A stretch of DNA of 64,000 nt, taken from NCBI RefSeq assembly GCF_016862955.1, contig NZ_BONY01000010.1:62001-126000 (forward strand). Direction: 5' to 3'. A program made the translations under genes and the position numbers. Source of the stretch: Rhizocola hellebori. GTDB lineage: Bacteria > Actinomycetota > Actinomycetes > Mycobacteriales > Micromonosporaceae. Below, piece by piece: positions 26,329 through 35,216 of the stretch. Positions within the stretch are counted from its first letter, which is position 1. Each line of letters starts with the position of its first letter. A model generated the notes under the pieces. That model was given only the letters and a program-made list of their open reading frames with translations. It was not told the DNA's origin and made no database searches.

Positions 26329-27248
26329 TGTCCCTCGTGGTGAAGGTCCAGTTTGGTCCGGACCCAGCCTGCCATCTGCCGGATCGCCTCGTCAGCCTCG
26401 GGTGCTCGGCCCGCGGCCATCTGAAACGTGTGCAACATGGCGGGTACGACGTCCAGCCGCACCTCGACTCCGCACCGGCTCGCGTGCGCGTGCAGGCTTC
26501 GGGCATCGTCGAGCAGCGTCTCGTCCCCGCCGACCTGAATGTAGATCGGCCCCAGGCCGGAAAGCTCGGCGTAGAGCGGACTGGCCAGGGGATCTCGCGG
26601 GTCGCCGCGCTCGCCCAGGAACGTGGCCGCGATCTGGCGGACGGTCTCGCGATCGAAGAACGGATCCCGGTCCCGGTTGGTGTCGTACGACTTTCCCCGC
26701 ACCTCCAGGTCGACCCAGGGCGAGAAGGGCATCGCCGCAGCCGGTAACGGCAGGCCCCGCTTCCGGGCGGCCAGCTGAGTGGTGATGGCCAGTGCGCCGC
26801 CCGCGGAATCGCCGGTGAACGCGATCCGGTCGGCGCGCAAACCTTGGTCCAGCAACCACTGGTAGACGGTGGTCGCGTCTTGTACCTGAACCGGATGGGT
26901 GTGCGCGGGAGCCAGCCGATAGTCGAAGATCAGCGCTCGTACCCCGGCGGCCTTGGCGAGATGGGCGAACATCTTGCGGTGCGTGTAGATCGAGCCGCTG
27001 ATGAACCCGCCGCCGTGCATACACAGCAGGACACGGTCGGGCGCGCAACGTTTCGGCGTCGCCCACATGGCGGGCACACCGCCCGCGTCGACTTCCAGAT
27101 AGTCGACCTCACGCGGCTCGGCTGTCAGGTCACCCCACGACTCGCCGTCGGGCTGCGAGCCGTCCGGCTGCGGGCTGCCCCGCCGCTGCATCGCGTAGCG
27201 GGACGCTGTCCAATGCCTTCGGACCGCTTCAGACTGGATGCTCGGCAT
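26316..27248 (-). CDS. HSL-family alpha/beta hydrolase
   Basis: 310 aa. Oxyanion motif MHGGGFISGS, nucleophile GDSAGGALA, acid in QVGGDETLLDDA, His in MLHTFQM: the full hormone-sensitive-lipase (alpha/beta hydrolase 3) set, so an esterase for short acyl esters. ATG 27248 has AAAGGAG upstream. First gene of a hydrolase-sigma-LLM operon; divergent from the kinase gene. Confidence 0.92.
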   Translation of the reverse strand: MPSIQSEAVRRHWTASRYAMQRRGSPQPDGSQPDGESWGDLTAEPREVDYLEVDAGGVPAMWATPKRCAPDRVLLCMHGGGFISGSIYTHRKMFAHLAKAAGVRALIFDYRLAPAHTHPVQVQDATTVYQWLLDQGLRADRIAFTGDSAGGALAITTQLAARKRGLPLPAAAMPFSPWVDLEVRGKSYDTNRDRDPFFDRETVRQIAATFLGERGDPRDPLASPLYAELSGLGPIYIQVGGDETLLDDARSLHAHASRCGVEVRLDVVPAMLHTFQMAAGRAPEADEAIRQMAGWVRTKLDLHHEGQCER

Positions 27249-27382
27249 GGATGGGCTCCTTTGTTCGGTTTGCGCTGTCACCATGTAGACCACCGACGGC
27301 GGAAAACGAACCGGTGCCTTCCCAGCGGGCTTGGTCGATGGCACAGTGCCTTTGGCTGGATTCGTGCCAGGGGAGAGCATCG

Positions 27383-29236
27383 ATGGGTGAGATCGGGCAA
27401 ATCGTCGCGGGCCGGTACCGTTTGGAGGCCAGACTCGGGGCCGGTGGGATGGGCACGGTGTGGCGTGCCCAGGACATGCTGCTGGATCGGGTTGTCGCCA
27501 TCAAGGAGTTGCGGTTCTCGCAGGGCCTCACCGACGAGCAGCATGCCGAGGTGGTGCAGCGTGCCGTCGCCGAGGCGTCGCACGCCGGCCGGATCGATCA
27601 CCCCAACGTGGTGCGGGTCCAGGACGTGGTGACCGACAACGAGCGGCCGTGGATCGTCATGCAGCTGGTCGAGGGCCGATCTCTGGAACAGATCATCAAT
27701 GCGGAAGGAGCCTGGGCGCCCGAGCGGGTGGCGCAATTGGCGTCGTGGATGATCGGTGCCCTGTCCGCCGCGCATGCTGCGGGCCTGATCCACCGCGACG
27801 TGAAACCGTCCAATGTGCTCATTCCGGATTCCGGTGGGGCGCTGCTCACGGACTTCTCGGTTGCCAAGGTGCTGGGCAGCGGCACCATGACCAACACCGG
27901 GATGTTGCTGGGTACGCCCGGCTTCATCGCCCCCGAGCGGATCCTCAACGGGGTCGTGGGCATGGAAGCCGATCTGTTCGCGCTGGGCGCGACCCTGTAT
28001 TTCGCGGCCGAAGGAGTCAGCCCGTTCGCGTCGGACGATCCGGTCACCGGCGCCTTCGCGCCGGCGATCAGGCAGCATGACCCGCCGCAGCGGGCCGGCG
28101 AGATGGCGAGCATCATCGATCGCCTGCTGATCAAGGATCCGCGCGAACGGGCCACCCTGGCCGACCTCCAAGCGCATGTGCAGCAACACTTCCCGGGTTC
28201 CGACGCTCCGGCGCCGGTCGCGGTGCCGCCGCCGCCGCGTGCGACGCCGATCGCGGTGCCGCTGCCGCCACCGATGGAAATACCGCTGGGGTCGGCCTGG
28301 GCGCCCGCGATCATCGAAGACAATGCTGAGCTGGAACCGTTACCGCCCAAGGAGCTGGATCGCCGCCGCATCGTGCTGGCCGTCGCCCTGGCCGTGGTGT
28401 TGCTGCTGGTGGGTTCGGTTGTGCTGACCCAGGTCCTAGATGGAGGGAAAGGCGCGAACGGCACGGCCGCGCCGCTTCAGAGCCAAAGCCCGAGCACGTC
28501 ACCGAGCCCTTCCGACACCCCAAGCCCAAGCGCCAGTGCTTCCCCCAGCCCGGCCGCGTCGGGATCGGCCGCGCCGGTGGTCGGCGAGGTCACCGCGATC
28601 CAGGTACTGTCCAACGTCGCCGACGGGCCCTCGTGCAAGGCCACCATCAGCGCCAGGGTGACCGTCTCCGGCCCGGCCGAGGTTCGCCTGCAAACCGAGA
28701 TCAACGGTGGTTCGGACGGCACGAAGACCCTGTCGTTCACCGAGGCGGGCCAGAAGACGATTCAGCTGTCGAGCACCAGCTCGGTCAGCAACGGCAGCGC
28801 GACGGTCAGGTCCACCGCGCCGAATTCCATGCAGGCAAGCAGATCCTGGAACGGCATCCCGCATTGCGGCACCGGGCTGTTCTTCACCGTCTCCGGCACC
28901 GTGCGCTGTTCCGGCGGCACCATTGCCGAGTTCCATGGCACCGCCACGGTCTTCAGCGGCTGGGCCAACACCGCCGATTTCGTCGGCGCCACCGTATACG
29001 GCCAGTTCACCGTCACCGGAGGAGCTCAGCTCACGAAGAACCCCCAGCCGATCGGCGGCTCGCCACTTGCGCCCGGCCAATCCAGGACGGTGTCCGTCGA
29101 TGTGGGCAGCCGGTTCGACACCGGAACACCCATCGGACAGCCCTACGACCTGGTGATGAAACCAAGCTCGACAAGCACGCCGTCGGCGTCCAACCACGTC
29201 ACGGGCACCGTTCCGCCGCCGTGCTCCACGCCATAG
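27383..29236 (+). CDS. Membrane Ser/Thr protein kinase (PknB-like)
   Basis: 617 aa. Kinase domain: Gly loop RLGAGGMGTVWRA, Lys in VAIKEL, catalytic HRDVKPSNVL, APE in FIAPERI. The Mg-binding DFG reads DFS (LLTDFSVAKV). A juxtamembrane Pro-rich segment is followed by a single membrane helix (RRIVLAVALAVVLLLVGSVV, about residues 328-352), a Ser/Pro linker and an external beta-rich domain of ~220 residues without PASTA repeats. ATG 27383 has GGGGAGAG upstream. Probably senses an extracellular signal; substrate unknown. Divergent from the HSL hydrolase. Confidence 0.92.
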   Translation: MGEIGQIVAGRYRLEARLGAGGMGTVWRAQDMLLDRVVAIKELRFSQGLTDEQHAEVVQRAVAEASHAGRIDHPNVVRVQDVVTDNERPWIVMQLVEGRSLEQIINAEGAWAPERVAQLASWMIGALSAAHAAGLIHRDVKPSNVLIPDSGGALLTDFSVAKVLGSGTMTNTGMLLGTPGFIAPERILNGVVGMEADLFALGATLYFAAEGVSPFASDDPVTGAFAPAIRQHDPPQRAGEMASIIDRLLIKDPRERATLADLQAHVQQHFPGSDAPAPVAVPPPPRATPIAVPLPPPMEIPLGSAWAPAIIEDNAELEPLPPKELDRRRIVLAVALAVVLLLVGSVVLTQVLDGGKGANGTAAPLQSQSPSTSPSPSDTPSPSASASPSPAASGSAAPVVGEVTAIQVLSNVADGPSCKATISARVTVSGPAEVRLQTEINGGSDGTKTLSFTEAGQKTIQLSSTSSVSNGSATVRSTAPNSMQASRSWNGIPHCGTGLFFTVSGTVRCSGGTIAEFHGTATVFSGWANTADFVGATVYGQFTVTGGAQLTKNPQPIGGSPLAPGQSRTVSVDVGSRFDTGTPIGQPYDLVMKPSSTSTPSASNHVTGTVPPPCSTP

Positions 29237-29397
29237 CCGCAACCGGTGGCGCACTAGTTCGCGGAGACTGACGCTGCGCCATCGGCTCGGTCCCCAGGAC
29301 CTGGCCGATCCTTCGTCACCGCCGCTAGGTGCAGGCAAGACGGTGTTCGCGTAACGGCTAGGTGTATCTCGCGATCGCCTTGATCGTTGATCACGAC

Positions 29398-29754
29398 ATG
29401 AAGCCACGCGCGGTACTAGGAGCCGTTGCCTTCGCGGCCATGCCCCTGCTCCTGGCGACCCCGGCTCAGGGCGCCGGACCGGAGCCCCGCAAGGAGCTCG
29501 GGCTCGACATCATCTCCGACCTTCTGAAGGGGGCTGACGACCAGGACATCAAAATCGCCAACGGAGGGCCGCTAGGCCCGGGGCTTAGCGAGCTCGTCGC
29601 GATCGCAGAAGGCATTCTGCGGAAGTACGGCATCACCAAGACCTACGCGGATGTTGCGGACCTCGACGCGGGGACGCTCAGCATCGTTTCGGGCATCCTC
29701 GGCGTCAACGGAACAGACGGCATCATCGCTGCCCCCGGGAAACGGTCGCCGTAA
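29398..29754 (+). CDS. Small secreted protein
   Basis: 118 aa from ATG 29398: MKPRAVLGAVAFAAMPLLLA then TPAQGAG is a clear Sec signal and cleavage site. An upstream GTG (29362) would add 12 residues before the signal. The mature ~90 residues lack Cys and are mixed helical (LGLDIISDLLKGADD, ELVAIAEGILRKYGI). Family not recognised. The 160 bases before it and the ~195 after it hold no feature I can name. Confidence 0.6.
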   Translation: MKPRAVLGAVAFAAMPLLLATPAQGAGPEPRKELGLDIISDLLKGADDQDIKIANGGPLGPGLSELVAIAEGILRKYGITKTYADVADLDAGTLSIVSGILGVNGTDGIIAAPGKRSP

Positions 29755-29949
29755 GGGCGTCTGTCCGCTCGAGCTCAATCACCTCCGCGAACACGGCAGG
29801 AGGCAGCAGCAGCGAGCGCTTGCCATGTACCGACATTGACGCACAGATAGCCATCGGTCGGCTGCGAAGCCCGAGCGCGTCGCCGAACCCCGCTGGGAAC
29901 GCGGCATGGGCATGTTCCGCAGGTTTGCGCGTGGCGCTAACGTTGGTGC

Positions 29950-31596
29950 ATGTCGATTGACTCGGCCGAAAACATGTCGTATCTACCCACTCCGTCGCTG
30001 CAGAGCCGGCAGTACACCGGCGGTGGCTTCGAAGCTGACTCGGACGTGCTCTATACGGGGTCGACGAAGTACCTCGACGTCAAGAATTATCTGTTCGCCA
30101 TCGCGGCAGGTCTGGCCGGCGACTTGGCGCAGACGAAGGGCATGGCCGGGGACAACACGGCCGCGCACCAGTTCGCGCGCCGGTACGAGCCGGCGGCCAC
30201 GGAGGTGGTCAAGGGAATCGGCAAGGCGGGCGAGGCGATGGCCGCGATCGCTAGCCGGCTTCTGGACATGGCGTTTAACTACCTCTATATAGAAGACGAA
30301 ATCAGCCGGATGTTCATGCAGGGGGTCAACGCCGCCTCGCCGCTGGCCAAGTCGAAGGTCAATTGTGAGCCGGAGGAGTCGTACAGGGCTCTGGAAATGG
30401 TGACGGGCTCGCGTCAGGTGCACGACATGTGGCTCATCGGCGAGTACTGGCCGGAGGCCAACGTCGAGAAACTGCGGGTGGCCGAACGGGTTTGGAAGAA
30501 GGTCGCCGAACTCATCGACGACGCCCAGCGCAATGCCTTCAAGGCCGAGGAGATCGTCACCGTCAACTGCGACGGACCTGCGATCGACGCCTTCGAGCAG
30601 TTCGGAAAGTCGCTGTATACCGACTTTCCTTCGGGCGCAACAGAAGTCAACGACGGCCGGCCGATATTGGAGAACCTCTCGGCGGAGGCCCGCCGGCTCG
30701 CCGAGATGTGCGACAACTTCGCGCAGCACACCGAAAGCGTGCGCAGGCAGCTCATCGAGATCGGGGTCGTCATCGCGGTGTGTACCGCGGCCGGAATCGC
30801 GCTGACCGTCTTCACCCTGGGCGGATCCGATGCGGCCGCCGCGGCCGCGGATGCCGCCGCGGTGGCCGAGGCGGCCGCGACCGTCACCGCGCTGGAGGCG
30901 GCCGTGGTCACTGACACGGTGGCGATCGCCGCAGCCGAATCGGTACCGGTGATCGAGGGTCAGATCATCGCCCTCGCGGCCAGGGGAGCGGCCGCCGAGA
31001 CCGCGGCCACGATCACGCAGATAGCGGCCGGGGTCACGCTGGTAGCGGGGGCGGGCACGCTGCTGACGCCCAGCGATGCCGAAGCGGCCGCGCTGACTCC
31101 GGCACGGGATCCGATCGCGCCGCCCCTCGTCATGCCACCCAACCTCCGGATGTACAGCCCGCTGGAGGCCGCCGAGGCCAATACCTGGGCGCAGACCCTG
31201 CCTTCGCGTGACCCCAACTACGGAACGCCCGAGGACCGGGCATACCAGCTGCGGGTGGCCGGATCACCCGAACGCCTCGTCACCGGAGCCAACGGCACCA
31301 CCATTTGGGCCGACGGATTCCGGCCCGAGGACGGCGCGCTGGTCGACGCCAAGCACGTCCGCCAGCTCGACTGCAGCCCGCGAACGTTGGAAGGGTTGAC
31401 CTCCAACAGTTTCCGGACCGGCCTCATGCTGGCCGACGACGACAACGAGATGCGCAAGTACGCGGCCGGTATCTCCAATCCGGACAACCACGCGCAGTAC
31501 GTGGAGATCGACACGAACGACGCCTCCACCGTTGGGTACTGGCAATTCCTGGCGGCCAAGAACCACCTGCCGTCCAACGTGCGGGTCGTCGAGTAG
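29950..31596 (+). CDS. WXG100-type polymorphic toxin with REase-fold tip (Tox-REase-2-like)
   Basis: 548 aa. N-terminal ~230 residues are helical and WXG100/ESX-like (YLDVKNYLFAIAAGLAGDLA), with no Sec signal, so export would be by a type VII system. An Ala-rich hydrophobic middle (about residues 275-385) is followed by the tip from about 430: YQLRVAGSPERLV, WADGFRPEDGALVDAKHVRQ with the D...DxK nuclease pattern, and a Trp/His-rich end. This resembles the restriction-endonuclease-fold toxin 2 family, so a DNase is predicted. Start ATG 29950 has a weak ribosome site. Its likely immunity gene follows after 25 bases. Confidence 0.75.
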   Translation: MSIDSAENMSYLPTPSLQSRQYTGGGFEADSDVLYTGSTKYLDVKNYLFAIAAGLAGDLAQTKGMAGDNTAAHQFARRYEPAATEVVKGIGKAGEAMAAIASRLLDMAFNYLYIEDEISRMFMQGVNAASPLAKSKVNCEPEESYRALEMVTGSRQVHDMWLIGEYWPEANVEKLRVAERVWKKVAELIDDAQRNAFKAEEIVTVNCDGPAIDAFEQFGKSLYTDFPSGATEVNDGRPILENLSAEARRLAEMCDNFAQHTESVRRQLIEIGVVIAVCTAAGIALTVFTLGGSDAAAAAADAAAVAEAAATVTALEAAVVTDTVAIAAAESVPVIEGQIIALAARGAAAETAATITQIAAGVTLVAGAGTLLTPSDAEAAALTPARDPIAPPLVMPPNLRMYSPLEAAEANTWAQTLPSRDPNYGTPEDRAYQLRVAGSPERLVTGANGTTIWADGFRPEDGALVDAKHVRQLDCSPRTLEGLTSNSFRTGLMLADDDNEMRKYAAGISNPDNHAQYVEIDTNDASTVGYWQFLAAKNHLPSNVRVVE

Positions 31597-31621
31597 GCTG
31601 CGGCCGACGAAGGGAACATTG

Positions 31622-32008
31622 ATGGGCAAGCTGTACGTGGCCGCTCCGGAGGGCCAGACCTGGCCGATCGATCTGGACGACGCGGAAGCCAGCATCCGGC
31701 GGCGGTGGCCCAATGCCCGCTTCGAGCGTCCGTCCTCGGCGGTCACCGGCGGCTCCTACCTCAGCTTCGATGTGGTGGTCGGCGGGATGCCCCGCTACGG
31801 CACCTACGTCAGCCGCAGCCACCTGACCCTGTCCCAGGGCAGCCCGCAGGACTGGGCCGAGACGATTGTCTGGTTCCTGCAGCTGCTGCCGCCGGGCACC
31901 CCCGCGTTGGCGATGGCGGAGGACAATCCCGAGCTGGAACCGGTACCCAGCGGAGCATCCGTGCAGGACGTCATCGACCTTTACGAACGGCTCGAGCAGC
32001 AGGCCTGA
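31622..32008 (+). CDS. Probable immunity protein for the REase-fold toxin
   Basis: 128 aa, ATG 31622 with GAAGGGA 7 bases before. Compact acidic cytoplasmic protein (DLDDAEASIRRRWPNARF, then YGTYVSRSHLTLSQG, then DVIDLYERLEQQA); family unknown to me. The role is inferred from size, acidity and its place directly after the toxin. Confidence 0.6.
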   Translation: MGKLYVAAPEGQTWPIDLDDAEASIRRRWPNARFERPSSAVTGGSYLSFDVVVGGMPRYGTYVSRSHLTLSQGSPQDWAETIVWFLQLLPPGTPALAMAEDNPELEPVPSGASVQDVIDLYERLEQQA

Positions 32009-32014
32009 CTCCGG

Positions 32015-32440
32015 CTATTGGCGGGCAAGGGCATTGAGCGCGATAAGCGTCGCCGGGATGGTCGTCAGATGCATGACGGCAAGCGACACCGCGCTTGTGG
32101 TATCGAATCCGGCCGGGACAGTCATCAGGCCGATGGTGGCCACGGCGAGTGTGGGGCCGGCGATGCGGGCAACGCGGATAGCGGCCGGCCACAAGCGCGA
32201 CAGTGCCGCGATCACAGCGAGCCCGGTTGCCAGCGGCACGAGTGACATGATCGTGATCGCGAGCGGGCCGACCTCGACCGGGGTGGCGTTCTGCAGGTAG
32301 ACGAACGTGCCGCCAAATGCGCGCCCTGCCGCGTAGATGGCCAGGTTCGCGATGAGCAGGCCGGTGAGCGCAGCGGAGACGACAGCGAGCCGGCCGGCGG
32401 TGGTTGGTGTCGTGGCCGGCTCGATTTCGGTGTCAGTCAT
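32015..32440 (-). CDS. DUF6069-type small membrane protein
   Basis: 141 aa with four hydrophobic helices (LAVVSAALTGLLIANLAIY, VGPLAITIMSLVPLATGLAV, VARIAGPTLAVATIGLM, AVMHLTTIPATLIAL); resembles DUF6069 proteins that often sit behind ArsR-SRPBCC pairs. Function unknown. Its start overlaps the SRPBCC gene by 8 bases, so it is the last gene of that operon. Confidence 0.75.
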   Translation of the reverse strand: MTDTEIEPATTPTTAGRLAVVSAALTGLLIANLAIYAAGRAFGGTFVYLQNATPVEVGPLAITIMSLVPLATGLAVIAALSRLWPAAIRVARIAGPTLAVATIGLMTVPAGFDTTSAVSLAVMHLTTIPATLIALNALARQ

Positions 32441-32915
32441 GCGCAGCGTCTTTACTCAGGAAGGCCCCGAGGCCGTCAAGGATGCCCCGAGTGCCTTCTT
32501 CGCGGCCTTCGACGCTGTCCAAGCCGTCGAAATGGACGGCCTGTTCGGTGTAGGTCAGGAGGGTGGCGTCGCCGTCTGGCTCGACCGCGATGGTGGTCAG
32601 TGAGGTGGACAGATGCTTGTCGTCGACCCACATGTCATAGGTGAACACGATGCGGCACCGATCGACGATGTCGGTATAGGTCGACAAGAACCGCGAACGC
32701 GGGCCGCCGTGCCATTGCCCTTCCTCGATGCCGCCCCCGCCGACGCGGAAGTCGTGCGCCTTGTTGGCGACGTCGAATGCGGGCCCGCCGCCGAACCATT
32801 GATCGCGGGCGTCGTTGTCGGACAGAGCGTGCCAGACGGCGTCGAGCGGTGCGTGGAAGGTGCGCTCGACGACGAACGTGGCGTGCGTCTGGCTGCGTTC
32901 GGTGATGTCGTTCAT
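32433..32915 (-). CDS. SRPBCC (AHSA1-like) protein
   Basis: 160 aa. Opens VERTFHAPLDAVWHALSDND and closes with a long C-terminal helix, the START-like lipid-binding fold of activator-of-Hsp90 homologues. Usually partnered with an ArsR gene, as here (stop and start 2 bases apart, AAGGAGAA inside the ArsR end). May bind a small hydrophobic ligand; role unknown. Confidence 0.85.
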   Translation of the reverse strand: MNDITERSQTHATFVVERTFHAPLDAVWHALSDNDARDQWFGGGPAFDVANKAHDFRVGGGGIEEGQWHGGPRSRFLSTYTDIVDRCRIVFTYDMWVDDKHLSTSLTTIAVEPDGDATLLTYTEQAVHFDGLDSVEGREEGTRGILDGLGAFLSKDAAHD

Positions 32916-32917
32916 GA

Positions 32918-33256
32918 CTATTTCTCCTTGTCAGTACTTGGGTCGAGGAAGGCGCCGAGCCGGTCGAGGCGGCGCTCGGCGGGCAGGCGTTGCCTGCCGA
33001 TCCATTCGGCGGCCGGGTTGAGCGCGTTGGGTGCCAGCTGGTAGGTGCGGACCCGGCCGACTTTGGTGGATACCACGATCCCGGCGGCCTCCAGCACACC
33101 GAGGTGCTGAACCACGCTGGGCATCGCCATGTCGAACGGGCGGGCCAGTTCGCTCACCGATGCCGGGCCGCGAACCAGCCTTTCGACCATCGCCCGGCGG
33201 CTGGCGTCGCCCAGGGCGTGGAACAGCCGGTCGAGGCCCTCCTGATACTTAGGCAC
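32918..33256 (-). CDS. ArsR-family repressor, probably leaderless mRNA
   Basis: 112 aa winged helix: LFHALGDASRRAMVERLV, GPASVSELARPFDMAMPSVV, HLGVLEAAGIVVSTKVGRV. No metal-site Cys pair, so not a classic arsenic sensor. GTG 33256 was chosen because a TTGACA-17-AATACT promoter places the transcript start at that codon; an ATG at 33322 would put the operator inside the gene. It heads the ArsR-SRPBCC-DUF6069 operon and likely represses it through the palindrome at 33245-33268. Confidence 0.85.
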   Translation of the reverse strand: MPKYQEGLDRLFHALGDASRRAMVERLVRGPASVSELARPFDMAMPSVVQHLGVLEAAGIVVSTKVGRVRTYQLAPNALNPAAEWIGRQRLPAERRLDRLGAFLDPSTDKEK

Positions 33257-33292
33257 ATACCTAAGTATTGCGGCGGATCCCAAGACTGTCAA
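33245..33292 (-). promoter_or_regulatory. Promoter and ArsR operator
   Basis: Minus strand: -35 TTGACA (33292-33287), 17-base spacer, -10 AATACT (33269-33264). The perfect 9-6-9 palindrome ATACTTAGG-CACATA-CCTAAGTAT (33245-33268) covers the -10 and the GTG start, an ideal repressor site. Confidence 0.75.
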
Positions 33293-33353
33293 GAACATCC
33301 AGCCAGGGGTGCAGCGGGCCACCCGAAACCGGAGAGCCCGCTAGCATCCGGGG

Positions 33354-34097
33354 ATGACCTGGCGCCGGATTGTCATTGCGGTCGATGTCATCGTCGTCGT
33401 CTTGTTGGTCCTGCTAGACAGCTGGCCGCCATCTTCCGAAGCGGTGTCAGCGTTGATGACGGCGGTCATCGTGCTGACCCCGCTGGCCGCATGGGCGTTC
33501 GCGGCGCCCGGACCGACCGGCGGCTGGTGGGTTTCCGGGCTGCTGGTGGCATTGCTGGTCACCTGCATGTGGCTGTCGCGAGTGGTGTTCAGCCAGGGAC
33601 CCGTCGCCTCGCCGATCGACTGGCTACTGCCTTACACCGCGGGGGCCATCGTGATCTGCGTCGTGGCGATGGTGGCCGCTCGCCGTTGGCGGCTTGGACC
33701 CGCGGTCGCCCTCGCCGTGGTGACGCTTGTGGTCTCCGGCCTGGCAACGCTGACGATCGCGATGGAAGGCGAGGGCGTCTATATCCCCGCCAACGACGCC
33801 GCGCTGCTATCGGCCGGAGTGTCTGTCGTGGAGGCCGGTGAACCGAGCTGCGGTGTGGACGGCGCGACGTGCGTCCGCGAAGTGACTCTTCGCACCGACC
33901 GCACAGCCGCAGAGCTACGCGAGATGCTGCGCTCGCGAGGCTGGGCCGAGCAATGTCAGCCGGTGACGGGAATCCTTTCCCATCTCAGCCTTTCAGAGTA
34001 TGGGGAGCGCTGCTTGACCCTCGGCGATCTGGAGCCGGGCATGGTCGTGGTGTCCGTGGAGGCTGAAGCTCAGTGGAAGGTGCGAGCAAGGCCTTGA
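33354..34097 (+). CDS. Membrane protein with C-terminal soluble domain
   Basis: 247 aa. Four hydrophobic helices in the first ~145 residues (RIVIAVDVIVVVLLVLL and others), then a soluble ~100-residue domain with two Cys close together (GEPSCGVDGATCVREV) and two later Cys (EQCQP, GERCLT). Family not recognised; stands alone. Confidence 0.7.
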   Translation: MTWRRIVIAVDVIVVVLLVLLDSWPPSSEAVSALMTAVIVLTPLAAWAFAAPGPTGGWWVSGLLVALLVTCMWLSRVVFSQGPVASPIDWLLPYTAGAIVICVVAMVAARRWRLGPAVALAVVTLVVSGLATLTIAMEGEGVYIPANDAALLSAGVSVVEAGEPSCGVDGATCVREVTLRTDRTAAELREMLRSRGWAEQCQPVTGILSHLSLSEYGERCLTLGDLEPGMVVVSVEAEAQWKVRARP

Positions 34098-34157
34098 CCT
34101 GTGTCTGCTATCAGACTATTTAGGTGAAAATCGGGCTAATGCCGACATATTGGTGGC

Positions 34158-35210
34158 ATGAATAACTCATTGACCAGGCGAGCCGCACTTGCTGGAGGCG
34201 TCGCGGCTCTCGCGACATCCGTGCTGGCTGGCCGAGCGATGGCTTCATCCGGGCCGCTGCGCATCGGCGTGATCGGAAATGAGCTGCAGGGTATCCGTTA
34301 CCGCGTAGGGACCCTCGAAGCGAGCGCGGAACATGGACCGGCGGCGGAGCTGTTGACTCGCGAAGAAATCACCGATCCGCGGGAGGCCGCCGCAGCGCTG
34401 CTCGACGCGGGCGTCCATGCGCTGGTGAGCACCACACTTGCCGGGCTGGCTGTGCTGTCCCAGGCGCAGGCCGCCTGTACCCCGCTGGTGAGCACGGTGC
34501 CCGTGCCAGGCGCGGCCATGCCCTACCTTTTCCAGGCCGGCCCGACCCGTGAGCAGGTGGACCGGGCGCTGATGCTCGCGGTGAAGAACGCTCAGCATGA
34601 CAAAGTCGCTGTGCTGTCGCTGGAAGGCCAGCCAACGCCGGAAAGCGAGGCGGCCGCGCGGGGGGTGACCATCACCGGGATCGAGACGTTCGCGGCGACC
34701 GCCACCTCCTTCGTCGACGCGGTGAAAGCCTTGGTGGCGCAGAACCCGCAAGCCCTCATCGTCAACGCGCCGAGCCCTTTCGCGGGGCCCGCGGCGCGTG
34801 ACGCGCGGACGGCGGGATGGACCGGCCCGGTGTTCGTCCTTCCCGAGGCGGTCGGCCCGCAGCTGCACCGTGTCGCCGGTGCCGCCGCAGACGGGATCAT
34901 CGCACCATTGCCCTGGCTGGCAGCGCCGTCAGCGATGCCGGAGACACTGCCCAACGCCAGCACTGTCAAGCGTTTCGCTGCCGGGTTCGAGCCGGCCAAC
35001 GGGCCGGCCAGCGTCGCGGACGGGTCCGCCGCCGACGCGGTGACTTTGTTGCATCTGGCGTTCCTCGGGCACCGCGACCGCGAATCGGCCCGCGCCCAGC
35101 TGCAGGCCATGTGCTGCCTGGGCGTCACCGGCGTCTACAACCACGCACGCCTCATCGAAGGCGCGCTGGTGGATATGACCGCACAGGCAGGAACATGGGC
35201 GCCCGTGTAG
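34158..35210 (+). CDS. Exported type-1 periplasmic-binding-like protein
   Basis: 350 aa. Starts MNNSLTRRAALAGGVAALAT, a Tat-like twin-Arg signal. The rest follows the Leu/Ile/Val-binding or ligand-receptor fold: LRIGVIGN, ALVSTTLAGLAVLSQAQAAC, ADGIIAPLPWLA. An orphan substrate-binding protein with no transporter genes beside it. Confidence 0.75.
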   Translation: MNNSLTRRAALAGGVAALATSVLAGRAMASSGPLRIGVIGNELQGIRYRVGTLEASAEHGPAAELLTREEITDPREAAAALLDAGVHALVSTTLAGLAVLSQAQAACTPLVSTVPVPGAAMPYLFQAGPTREQVDRALMLAVKNAQHDKVAVLSLEGQPTPESEAAARGVTITGIETFAATATSFVDAVKALVAQNPQALIVNAPSPFAGPAARDARTAGWTGPVFVLPEAVGPQLHRVAGAAADGIIAPLPWLAAPSAMPETLPNASTVKRFAAGFEPANGPASVADGSAADAVTLLHLAFLGHRDRESARAQLQAMCCLGVTGVYNHARLIEGALVDMTAQAGTWAPV

Positions 35211-35216
35211 TAGCGC

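Noticed and set aside
29237-29397. Possible RNA gene between kinase and small secreted protein
   Set aside because: No cloverleaf, stable hairpin or conserved motif could be recognised by eye.
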